Assembly: GCF_900636965.1 (NCBI RefSeq)
Contig: NZ_LR134331.1
Span: 1,488,001-1,552,000, forward strand
Reading direction: 5' to 3'
DNA from: Lacticaseibacillus rhamnosus
Lineage (GTDB): Bacteria; Bacillota; Bacilli; Lactobacillales; Lactobacillaceae
DNA length: 64,000 nt
In this document: piece by piece, positions 35,338 through 42,416 of the stretch
How positions within the stretch are numbered: position 1 is the first letter of the stretch
Layout: each line of letters opens with the position of its first letter
Notes under the pieces: generated by a model
What the model was told of the DNA's origin: nothing
The model's input: the letters and a program-made list of their open reading frames with translations, nothing else
Databases searched by the model: none
Translations under genes and position numbers: made by a program

Positions 35338-36337
35338 GCACGTCTTTTTAGCGGAAAAATATTTTCAGGCGACTGCGCATGCCGGCTTCGATCAAGTTCG
35401 GCTACTACACCGGGCACTTCCGGAATCCTCATTAGCAGATGTTGACTTGACGCCTCCCATTCCTTTTGGCTGGCGTTGGCCGATTTACATTAATGCGATG
35501 ACAGGAGGTTCCCCGCAAACCGGCAAGCTCAATGCTCAGCTAGGGCAATTAGCTCAGGCGCTTGATCTGGCAATTGCTAGCGGCTCTCAATCCGTGGCCT
35601 TACATGATCCCCAATTGGCCCCTACTTTTAAAACGCTGCGTGATCATAATCCGGATGGTTTTATTCTTGCCAATATCGGTGCCGGACACGATCAGCACGC
35701 AGCTGAAAAGGCAATTAGTATGTTAGACGCGGATGCACTTGAAATTCACGTCAATGCGGCACAAGAAGTGATCATGCCAGAAGGTGATCGCGACTTTTTG
35801 TGGCAGGAAAATATCCGTACCATTGCAGCAACTGCTTCGGTTCCGGTTGTGGTTAAGGAAGTAGGTAACGGCTTCATCCGCGAAGATCTGCAAACCTTGC
35901 AGCAACTAGGCATTCATTATGTCGATATCGGCGGGCGCGGCGGCACGAACTTTGCGGTCATCGAAAATGCTCGCCGCCCCCACCACGACTTTTCCTACCT
36001 GCAGGATTGGGGACAAACAACCGTTGAGTCACTGCTTGAAGCCCGCGGACTACCGTTAACAATCCTGGCAACCGGTGGCATTCGATCGCCGCTGGATGTC
36101 ATTAAGGCACAACGCTTGGGGGCGCATGCGGTGGGCATCAGTGGACTGGTGCTGCACCACTTGATTCAAACTGACTATGCGGCTACATTAGCCTACTTTC
36201 AGGAATTCCTGCAACAATTACGGCAACTGTATGCATTGCTAGGCGTGACCAACTGGCAAGCACTGCAAACGGCACCGGCTGTGCTCAGTCCTGAATTAGA
36301 ACATTATCGCCATGTCCGTCACTTGCCAGCAATTTGA
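35303..36337 (+). CDS. fni: Type 2 isopentenyl-diphosphate isomerase (FMN)
   Basis: A 344-residue FMN/NADPH-dependent isomerase, a TIM barrel related to lactate oxidases. Seen: RKDEHVFLAEKYF at the start, INAMTGGSPQTGKLN, IASGSQSVAL, HVNAAQEVIMPEGDRDF, VGNGFIREDL, the FMN phosphate loop DIGGRGGTNFAVIENARR and ATGGIRSPLDVIKAQRLGA. ATG 35303 follows an AAGGAG site and overlaps the mvaD end by 35 bp. In most lactobacilli I know, phosphomevalonate kinase lies between mvaD and fni; here there is no room for it. Confidence 0.96.
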   Translation: MTQSQQSHRKDEHVFLAEKYFQATAHAGFDQVRLLHRALPESSLADVDLTPPIPFGWRWPIYINAMTGGSPQTGKLNAQLGQLAQALDLAIASGSQSVALHDPQLAPTFKTLRDHNPDGFILANIGAGHDQHAAEKAISMLDADALEIHVNAAQEVIMPEGDRDFLWQENIRTIAATASVPVVVKEVGNGFIREDLQTLQQLGIHYVDIGGRGGTNFAVIENARRPHHDFSYLQDWGQTTVESLLEARGLPLTILATGGIRSPLDVIKAQRLGAHAVGISGLVLHHLIQTDYAATLAYFQEFLQQLRQLYALLGVTNWQALQTAPAVLSPELEHYRHVRHLPAI

Positions 36338-36352
36338 TTTTAGGTCAATAAC

Positions 36353-36404
36353 AAAAGGATGCTAGTAAACAGACAATACCTAGCCTGTCACTAACATCCT
36401 TTTT
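36353..36404. terminator. Bidirectional terminator between fni and the RNA methyltransferase gene
   Basis: AAAAGGATGCTAGT and ACTAACATCCTTTTT pair, with a second helix inside (ACAG with CTGT). A and T runs on both sides serve the convergent genes. Confidence 0.88.
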
Positions 36405-36443
36405 GATTACTTTTTAAGATGCTGATACTAAATTGCAAGCCAA

Positions 36444-37775
36444 CTAAACTCGCAGCCCTTTTGGATAGAAATTCTTAACCGTTCCATTGACTAACTTGCC
36501 GATTGCAAACGGCTTATGTTCAAACGTGAGTAAGACGAATCGTTTCCCTGACAGCGAGGTCGTGAGCGTTTCGCCATGACGGTAGCGCGCATAACCATCG
36601 GCATCCACCTCAATCACGGTTTGAAAATCAGCCGGATCCAGCGCAGTTGCGATACTGTGGCTGGGTTCAAACCTGTTTTTACGGAAACTCCCAAGTTCAA
36701 GCCCCGCGCGAACCACCTTCACTCGGTCAAACGGAATCATGGTTTTCGGGAGTAACGACAGGAAGTCCCCGTGGCGGTAAAATTGTCCGGTCAACGGCTT
36801 ATGCAAGCTGGTCGAGAAAAAAGTGGTCACTTCATCCCGCGCGGCTTTCACTAAAGGTTTTATCTTTAGCGGTTTTACTGGTTCGTTCGGCAATTCACCC
36901 GCAAGTCGCAGTTTGGCAACGAAATGGCCTTCACCGCGTACGAGATGTGGAAACAGCCGCACTGTTTTTGCCAATTCAGGATTGCCATCTGCCCATTCCG
37001 GTCGACCAGCAACCATTCCTGGAGACTTTTTAATGGGTTCGAGCGTCAAATCGTAGTGAGCAAGCAGCCAAGCAATGATTTGTTCGTCTTCTTCCGGACT
37101 GAACGTGCAGGTTGAATAAATCAAACTTCCGCCTGGCCGCAGCATTTTAATCGCCGCTTGCAGAATGACTTTTTGTCTTGCCGCACATTCTGCTGGGTAG
37201 TCGCGGTGCCAATACTGAATTGCATCTGGATCTTTGCGAAACATCCCCTCACCGGAGCAAGGCGCATCGACCAAAATCCGATCGAATGTCTGCGGCCAGG
37301 CTGCGGCTAACGTATCCGGATCATTATTGGTCACTAAAATATTCCGACTCCCCCAACGTTCGAGATTACCGGAAAGGACCTTCGACCGCGGCCCGTTTAT
37401 TTCATTGCTGACCAGTAACCCGGTTTCACCAAGATAACTAGCCAATTGCGTGGATTTACCACCAGGAGCGGCACATAAATCCAACACGCGCTCCCCTTTT
37501 TGCGGTGCCGCGACTGTCCCGACAAATTGCGCACTGGGTTCTTGGCTATAAACCAGCCCGGAAACGTGATCAATTCCGTTTCCGGCAACTTTGCCATAAT
37601 ACCCCCAAGGACTCCAAGGAATGGGATCCGTGGTCTTTTCGTCTAATGGCCAAGGTTTAGCCGGATCGCGCCGGAATCCCGCCATTGGTTCGTCATCAAA
37701 ACTAGCCAAAAAAGCCGAGGCGTCCGCTCCTAATAACTGGGTATATTTTTCTTTAAACGCTTCAGGAAGTTGCAC
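36444..37775 (-). CDS. RsmF/NSUN-type RNA cytosine-5 methyltransferase
   Basis: A 443-residue NOL1/NOP2/sun family enzyme methylating C5 of cytosine in rRNA or tRNA. It shows VLDLCAAPGGKSTQLA (SAM motif I, about 107-122), the VDAPCSGEGMFRKDP motif IV with one active cysteine, and IYSTCTFSPEEDEQI motif VI with the catalytic cysteine. A C-terminal RsmF-like and PUA-type part follows (about 290-443). The start is a GTG at 37775, with AAAGGA 9 bases before it, inside the 3' end of the membrane protein gene (14-bp overlap), so it is translated as part of that unit. Confidence 0.9.
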   Translation of the reverse strand: MQLPEAFKEKYTQLLGADASAFLASFDDEPMAGFRRDPAKPWPLDEKTTDPIPWSPWGYYGKVAGNGIDHVSGLVYSQEPSAQFVGTVAAPQKGERVLDLCAAPGGKSTQLASYLGETGLLVSNEINGPRSKVLSGNLERWGSRNILVTNNDPDTLAAAWPQTFDRILVDAPCSGEGMFRKDPDAIQYWHRDYPAECAARQKVILQAAIKMLRPGGSLIYSTCTFSPEEDEQIIAWLLAHYDLTLEPIKKSPGMVAGRPEWADGNPELAKTVRLFPHLVRGEGHFVAKLRLAGELPNEPVKPLKIKPLVKAARDEVTTFFSTSLHKPLTGQFYRHGDFLSLLPKTMIPFDRVKVVRAGLELGSFRKNRFEPSHSIATALDPADFQTVIEVDADGYARYRHGETLTTSLSGKRFVLLTFEHKPFAIGKLVNGTVKNFYPKGLRV

Positions 37776-38718
37776 TTGTTCGATCCTTTCTCCGAATCAA
37801 ATATCGCAGGAAAACAACGGTCGCAATCGTTAAAATAATTAAGAAACCCCAGATGCTGGCGCGGGTCGTATAGTAAAACCACCAATTGGCAAACAAACCG
37901 CCAAGCAGCAAACTGATGCCGACGTGGCTGGCACAGCTCGACAAGACGCCGCGCAAATACCGCGCACGCATGTTGATTTCTAGTCCCGATGTCTGCAAGG
38001 GTCCGATGAGCACCACCATTAGGACGCTCAGCAAACCTGCCCCTAACAATAAAAGCACACAGAATAAAGCTGTCTGGCCGTATGCGCGCCACCAGGTTGC
38101 GGCATTGCTATCACTGAAATGAACCCGATGAACTTTATTGGCGCGCAGAATGCTTTTAAGCGCTTTTCCATGCTGATTTGCACCGTCTACATAGACTTTT
38201 ACCTGCTTGAGGCGTAATCCACCGTTTGCGGTATTGGGTGACGCATTAAGAAATACCGCCTTGTTCAGCGGACTACCCTTACGCGTGCCCACAGTTCCCA
38301 ACACTGGAACATATTGATCATTCACGCTCAAATAACGCTGATTATTGCTGCCAGTGTAGAGTTTATCCGCTAAGTCGTGACCGACAACCGTAACCGGTAA
38401 ACTTGATTCAAAATCGCCATTCGAAAACCATTGACCAGTTTCAACCGGCAAGCTCGCAACCGTTCCACGCTGATACACGTAGACCACTTGCTTACTCACA
38501 AACTGCACCTGATACCCCGAAAAGTCAGTCTTTGCCAGCTCCGCAACCGCAGTCGTCACCCGCCGCTGACTCTTCGTCACATATTCCTGGGCAGTCTCAG
38601 ACATACCAAGATGATCCAGCTGACTGGCATATTCATTTTGATCATGCTGCGACCACACCAAACCAGCCAAAATTGCCAAGCCGATCCATAGTAAGTCGAT
38701 TAAGAATAGTTTCTTCAC
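37762..38718 (-). CDS. FtsX/MacB-like membrane protein, no ATPase partner
   Basis: A 318-residue membrane protein. One helix at the N-terminus (about 5-23) is followed by a roughly 190-residue extracytoplasmic domain and three helices near the C-terminus (about 213-237, 256-277, 284-303). This is the topology of MacB/FtsX permeases. The outer domain carries segments typical of MacB core domains (PVETGQWFSNGDFESSLPVT and VPVLGTVGTRKGSPLN). No ABC ATPase gene is adjacent; the next gene, translated in overlap, is an RNA methyltransferase. The start at 38718 has AGGAGG upstream and follows repeat cluster D by about 20 bp. The transported substrate, if any, is unknown. Confidence 0.7.
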   Translation of the reverse strand: MKKLFLIDLLWIGLAILAGLVWSQHDQNEYASQLDHLGMSETAQEYVTKSQRRVTTAVAELAKTDFSGYQVQFVSKQVVYVYQRGTVASLPVETGQWFSNGDFESSLPVTVVGHDLADKLYTGSNNQRYLSVNDQYVPVLGTVGTRKGSPLNKAVFLNASPNTANGGLRLKQVKVYVDGANQHGKALKSILRANKVHRVHFSDSNAATWWRAYGQTALFCVLLLLGAGLLSVLMVVLIGPLQTSGLEINMRARYLRGVLSSCASHVGISLLLGGLFANWWFYYTTRASIWGFLIILTIATVVFLRYLIRRKDRTSATS

Positions 38719-38739
38719 AGTGGCCTCCTTAGGAAAAGT

Positions 38740-38884
38740 GAGCGCGAGCCGGCGCGGTTAGAAGTCGGAGTGTAAGTGGCCACAGACGTGATGGCTGGTC
38801 TTTGGCCATTGCGGCTGTGGTCCTTACACGCAGACTTCTGCGCCGGGGAGCGCGTTATGGTGAGCGCGAGCCGGCGCGTTATAG
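38740..38884. repeat. Long-palindrome repeat family, cluster D (one full copy, one collapsed copy)
   Basis: The full copy (38740-38858) has AGAAGTC with GACTTCT and the inner arm CACAG with CTGTG, a third version of the inner pair. A collapsed copy (38861-38884) keeps only GAGCGCGAGCCGGCGCGTTAT, that is the two outer ends joined with the middle deleted. It lies between two minus-strand genes. Confidence 0.87.
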
Positions 38885-38920
38885 AAAAGTGAGCCCACAC
38901 ACTAAAGCCAACTCCGCCCA

Positions 38921-39664
38921 TCACTGCAACCGATACACCCGTTCATGAATTGCATCAAAATGACCCAATGCGCGATTCAATGCAAAGATTCGGCGATCAG
39001 GTACCATCATCGCCTCCTGCCAAAATAACCGGCTATTGGTCGCACCATAGCGCTCGCCAATCACAAACAATTGCTTATCAGGAAAGTATCGTTGCATGAT
39101 ATGTAAAAACCGCACATCATTGGGGTCTTTATCTGGGCTCCATGCCATGACCACCGCATCAACTTGTGCCGCATATAAAAATAAAGCTGCATTGGCGGTA
39201 GCGGTTTTCACTGGCACTAATGGTTGGCGGCCGGTGACATTTTCCGCAACCCATGTATGAGCATCGGTGGTAATAGTCGGATTTCCTTGATCACGTAATC
39301 CTGCACTGACATAGCCATTGCCCGCTGCGACTTCCAGATAACGTTGACGGCCATACAACTGTTGCCACGTCGCGAAAAAATCTTTATGCACAAACGACCA
39401 CATACCATCATGAAACGCAATGTACCGCCTAAAATTGTGAAGCAGATGATCCAACGCCATCAAATCGGCCAATTTGGCTCCCGGCAGTAACAATGCCTGT
39501 TCAATTTGAGGGGTGGTTAACCCCAGCCACGGCAAGGCATGTTGCGGTAATTGCTGGTTGGCAAGCGCAAGCCGCCACGCTGTCATGGCTGCGATTTGTT
39601 TTTTTAACGGTGAAATTGCCTGATATTTTTCAGCCAGTTGTAAGAGTCGTGTCCAGTAAGCCAT
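38921..39664 (-). CDS. SAM-dependent methyltransferase-like protein
   Basis: A 247-residue soluble protein I cannot name. An N-terminal helical part (about 1-100) is followed by RYLEVAAGNGYVSAGLRDQG (about 129-148), which resembles the SAM-binding motif I, then ITTDAHTW where the acidic residue that binds ribose would be, and VDAVVMAWSPDKDPNDVRF as a motif IV-like strand. This suggests a Rossmann methyltransferase-like fold in which the last part (VIGERYGATNSRLFWQEAM) covers the active site. Substrate unknown; it may also have lost activity. Start ATG 39664. Single gene between a terminator and repeat cluster D. Confidence 0.6.
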   Translation of the reverse strand: MAYWTRLLQLAEKYQAISPLKKQIAAMTAWRLALANQQLPQHALPWLGLTTPQIEQALLLPGAKLADLMALDHLLHNFRRYIAFHDGMWSFVHKDFFATWQQLYGRQRYLEVAAGNGYVSAGLRDQGNPTITTDAHTWVAENVTGRQPLVPVKTATANAALFLYAAQVDAVVMAWSPDKDPNDVRFLHIMQRYFPDKQLFVIGERYGATNSRLFWQEAMMVPDRRIFALNRALGHFDAIHERVYRLQ

Positions 39665-39730
39665 CCTAACCTCATATTCTAAATACTGGCAGCTACTTAG
39701 CTAACCCTTTTTTCGCGCAAAAGAACAGGC

Positions 39731-39756
39731 AAAAGCCGCCATGAACGGCGGCTTTT
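39731..39756. terminator. Bidirectional hairpin terminator
   Basis: AAAAGCCGCC and GGCGGCTTTT pair around ATGAAC. It lies 24 bp after the SufT-like gene and ends that unit on the minus strand. Confidence 0.85.
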
Positions 39757-39779
39757 GCAACAGGGGCAACAACCTCGTA

Positions 39780-40130
39780 CTAATGAATGCCCAGTGCCAT
39801 CTTAGCATACCGACTAAGACGTTCCGGGCCCCACGCTGGGTACCAGACAAGGTGAATCTCAACGCTTTGGATCCCGTCAATCGCCGTTAACGCCTGCTTG
39901 ATATCGGCATCAAGCATATCGGTCAACGGGCAACCCATGGTGGTAAGGGTCATTTCAACCGTACATTTACCATTTTCATCCAAGTCCACCCCATAGATGA
40001 GGCCAAGGTTAATCAGATCGATCCCCAACTCCGGATCAATCACGGTTTCCAATGCATCCAGGATCTGCTGTTTCATTTTATCAAAATAGGCCTGGTCTTG
40101 GGTGGCGGCTTGATCATGCGTATTTGCCAT
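39780..40130 (-). CDS. sufT: SufT/MIP18-like (DUF59) metal-sulfur cluster assembly factor
   Basis: A 116-residue DUF59 protein. The signature is VIDPELGIDLINLGLIYGVD (about 26-45), then VEMTLTTMGCPLTDML with the conserved reactive cysteine (about residue 70), and VEIHLVWYPAWGPERLS near the end. In Firmicutes the family (SufT) helps mature iron-sulfur proteins under high demand. No suf genes are in the window. ATG 40130 has GGAAGGGA upstream. It follows the tautomerase gene by about 33 bp and probably shares its transcript. Confidence 0.85.
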   Translation of the reverse strand: MANTHDQAATQDQAYFDKMKQQILDALETVIDPELGIDLINLGLIYGVDLDENGKCTVEMTLTTMGCPLTDMLDADIKQALTAIDGIQSVEIHLVWYPAWGPERLSRYAKMALGIH

Positions 40131-40163
40131 CAGCAGTCCCTTCCTTTCTGAACATCTTCAGGA

Positions 40164-40352
40164 TTATTTCTTGTCTTCTTCAAGCACACCGGCAACTGAA
40201 TAATGGTTCTTGGCCATTTCATTCAGGACAATATGGACATGCTCAGCCGGCGCTCCGGTGTCCTTAACAATGGCGGCGGTAACATCTTTGACCAGTGCTT
40301 TAAGCTGCTCCGGCGACCGGCCTTCAATCAAATCAATATGGACTAGTGGCAT
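40164..40352 (-). CDS. 4-oxalocrotonate tautomerase-like protein
   Basis: A 62-residue member of the tautomerase superfamily, the standard length for a 4-OT subunit. The start is set at ATG 40352 because it places the catalytic proline directly after Met (MPLVHIDLIEGRSPEQLKAL); the ATG one codon earlier would block it. The ribosome site AGGAGT fits. The conserved Arg near 11-13 is seen as GRS and the C-terminal half has the usual HIVLNEMAKNHYSVAG. Forms hexamers in the family; no aromatic degradation genes are nearby, so the natural substrate is unknown. Confidence 0.9.
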   Translation of the reverse strand: MPLVHIDLIEGRSPEQLKALVKDVTAAIVKDTGAPAEHVHIVLNEMAKNHYSVAGVLEEDKK

Positions 40353-40444
40353 CATGCTCCACTCCTTCAACTGAGAATAAGGTGCGTGTTAATCTGCTTT
40401 ATTTTAGCATGTGAAACACGTTTACGCACGTATGATCAAAAAGT

Positions 40445-40765
40445 AAGCGCGAGCCGGCGCGGTTAGAAGTCGGAGTGTAAGTGGCCTCAGGTGTGATGGC
40501 CCGGTTCTGGCCATTGCGCCTGAGGTCCTTACACGTAGACTTCTGCGCCGGGGAGCGCGTTATGGGCGTAAAGTCAAACTAGTGGCCTTGGACGTGATGG
40601 CCGGGCTTTGGCCATTGCGCCCAAGGTCCTTATACGTAGATCTCTGCGCCGGGGAGCGCGTTATGGGCGTAAAGGAGAAATAGTGGCCTCAGACGTGATG
40701 GCCCGGTTCTGGCCATTGTGTCTTAGGTCCTTACACGCAGACTTCTGCGCCGGGGAGCGCGTTAT
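40445..40765. repeat. Long-palindrome repeat family, cluster E (one full, two arm-deleted tandem copies)
   Basis: The full copy is 40445-40563. Copies at 40582-40664 and 40683-40765 lack the first outer arm and start at GTGGCC; they repeat with a 101-bp period and share the joint GCGTTATGGGCGTAAAG. Inner arms are CTCAGG with CCTGAG, CTTGG with CCAAG, and CTCAGAC with the weaker GTCTTAG. The cluster lies between the ABC exporter genes and the tautomerase gene. The rest up to 40910 is AT-richer and holds nothing recognised. Confidence 0.87.
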
Positions 40766-40910
40766 GGGCGTAAAGGCGAGCGAAAACAAAATCAATTAAC
40801 AGTCAAGGTGCATAATTTCAAGCGTGATAGTCCGTATTTAGCCACTGCAAATAAGATCGCACAATCAATCCCCTTCTCTAAACTCAAGATTCTTCCCTTT
40901 CTTTAAAGTC

Positions 40911-42416
40911 TCACACAGTAAACAAATTAGTCGCCTGCTGCTTCACCCACTGTTGATCAGCAGTGAGAACGATGGTGTATCCATGTGCCTTTAACCATGC
41001 TAGGATAGCCTGTCCGCGCGCCATGTCAACCACATCGAATGGGCGGTCAAGAATCAGCAGCTGGCTGCTAAGTGCGGCCCGTGCCAACGCAATTCGTTGC
41101 TTTTCGCCAGTCGAAATTGTTGAAGCATTGATTTGGGTGTCAGTGTGGAAGCGCGCGGAAATGCCAAGGATGTCCAGTAAGTCTTTTTCTACTGAACGCG
41201 ATTTGGCAGCTGGTGTTGTCCCGACTGCAAACCCGGGGAATAGATGGATGTTATTCGCCAAAGACTCATGGAAGACAGCTGGATTTTCAGGAAGATAACC
41301 TACCGCAAAGTCGGGCAATTTAAAATTGGCAGCCGACAAATTCAGATATTTGGCAGGTTCATTTGCCAGTTCGCGAAGTAATCGGCTTTTGCCACTGCCA
41401 TTTTGTCCTTCTATACAGAGAATATCCCCACCACGTAAAACGACCGAGCTATTCTTAAATTGCTTTTTGAGCCGGTCACGAGTCTGGTTATACCCAGCAT
41501 CATCCCGCCCTTTACGCGGGAAAAATTGCGCGATTTTAGCTTCAACAAAGCGGATGCGCTGAAGCAACTCAAGGGTTTGATTTGAGATCGTCACAAAGTC
41601 AAATCCTGGCGCGATATAAGTTAGGAATAAGGCAATGGTTCCCGGAGAAATCTCCTTAGTCTGATTCGCAATCAATAGCGTGAATGCAATCGCCAGCATA
41701 TTGATAAAAGCAATCATATTGGTCAAAAATGCCGCATATGTCGCCTGCTTCAGACCACTGACGAGTTGTTGCTTATTCTTGCGATCCAGCTCGGCTTCAG
41801 GGTGAAGTACCCCCAAGAAGCGCATATACCGGTTGTTGGAAATAAGATCAAACATGAAATTAAAATAGTTAAGTGAAGCCTTTCTAGCACGCCCATACAG
41901 GACGCCATTGTATTTTTGCGCAACTAAAATAACGGTTTGTACAACTATGAGTGGGATGATGACCGCAACCGTCAACGTTTGACTGTATGAAAACAGAATG
42001 ACTAAAGAACCCACCAAGAAGACAAACTTCACGCACAAGTCGGTGATGGTCAAGGCAACAAAGTCAATTGACGGCAAATCAACATTCACGACATTCAGAA
42101 GGTCGGCGGCATGCTTCGACCCAAAATCAGGCAGTTTTGCAAATAATTTATTGATAAAGGTTTTATCGGTATTAAACGTGATTCGTGCGTCAAGCATGCC
42201 ATAGCGTTGGCGCGACAGGTTGATCAGGATGACAACCCCAATGAACACCAGAATCGTCAGCCAGAATAGCGACCCGTGATGTTTTGCCAAAGCATCAAAG
42301 GCCCGCTTTTGAATCAGGCCAATGACTAACGGTGCACATTCCTGTATCAACGAAAATAGGATCAAGGCGGCAATCAGCTTTTTATTGTCGAAAAATAGAT
42401 CACGAATTTTTAACAT
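40911..42416 (-). CDS. ABC exporter half-transporter with degenerate ATP site
   Basis: A 501-residue membrane plus nucleotide-binding fusion: an ABC type-1 membrane domain (about 1-300, several hydrophobic helices such as FVFLVGSLVILFSY and VAVIIPLIVVQTVILVA) and an ATPase domain with Walker A IEGQNGSGKSRLL. Its other motifs are altered: the Q-loop reads YLPENPAVF (Q to E), the signature ISTGEKQ, Walker B LLILDRPFD (catalytic Glu replaced by Arg), and the switch VLTADQQ without histidine. So its own site probably hydrolyses ATP poorly. It overlaps the preceding partner gene by 17 bp, and the two should form a heterodimer. The substrate is unknown. Confidence 0.88.
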   Translation of the reverse strand: MLKIRDLFFDNKKLIAALILFSLIQECAPLVIGLIQKRAFDALAKHHGSLFWLTILVFIGVVILINLSRQRYGMLDARITFNTDKTFINKLFAKLPDFGSKHAADLLNVVNVDLPSIDFVALTITDLCVKFVFLVGSLVILFSYSQTLTVAVIIPLIVVQTVILVAQKYNGVLYGRARKASLNYFNFMFDLISNNRYMRFLGVLHPEAELDRKNKQQLVSGLKQATYAAFLTNMIAFINMLAIAFTLLIANQTKEISPGTIALFLTYIAPGFDFVTISNQTLELLQRIRFVEAKIAQFFPRKGRDDAGYNQTRDRLKKQFKNSSVVLRGGDILCIEGQNGSGKSRLLRELANEPAKYLNLSAANFKLPDFAVGYLPENPAVFHESLANNIHLFPGFAVGTTPAAKSRSVEKDLLDILGISARFHTDTQINASTISTGEKQRIALARAALSSQLLILDRPFDVVDMARGQAILAWLKAHGYTIVLTADQQWVKQQATNLFTV

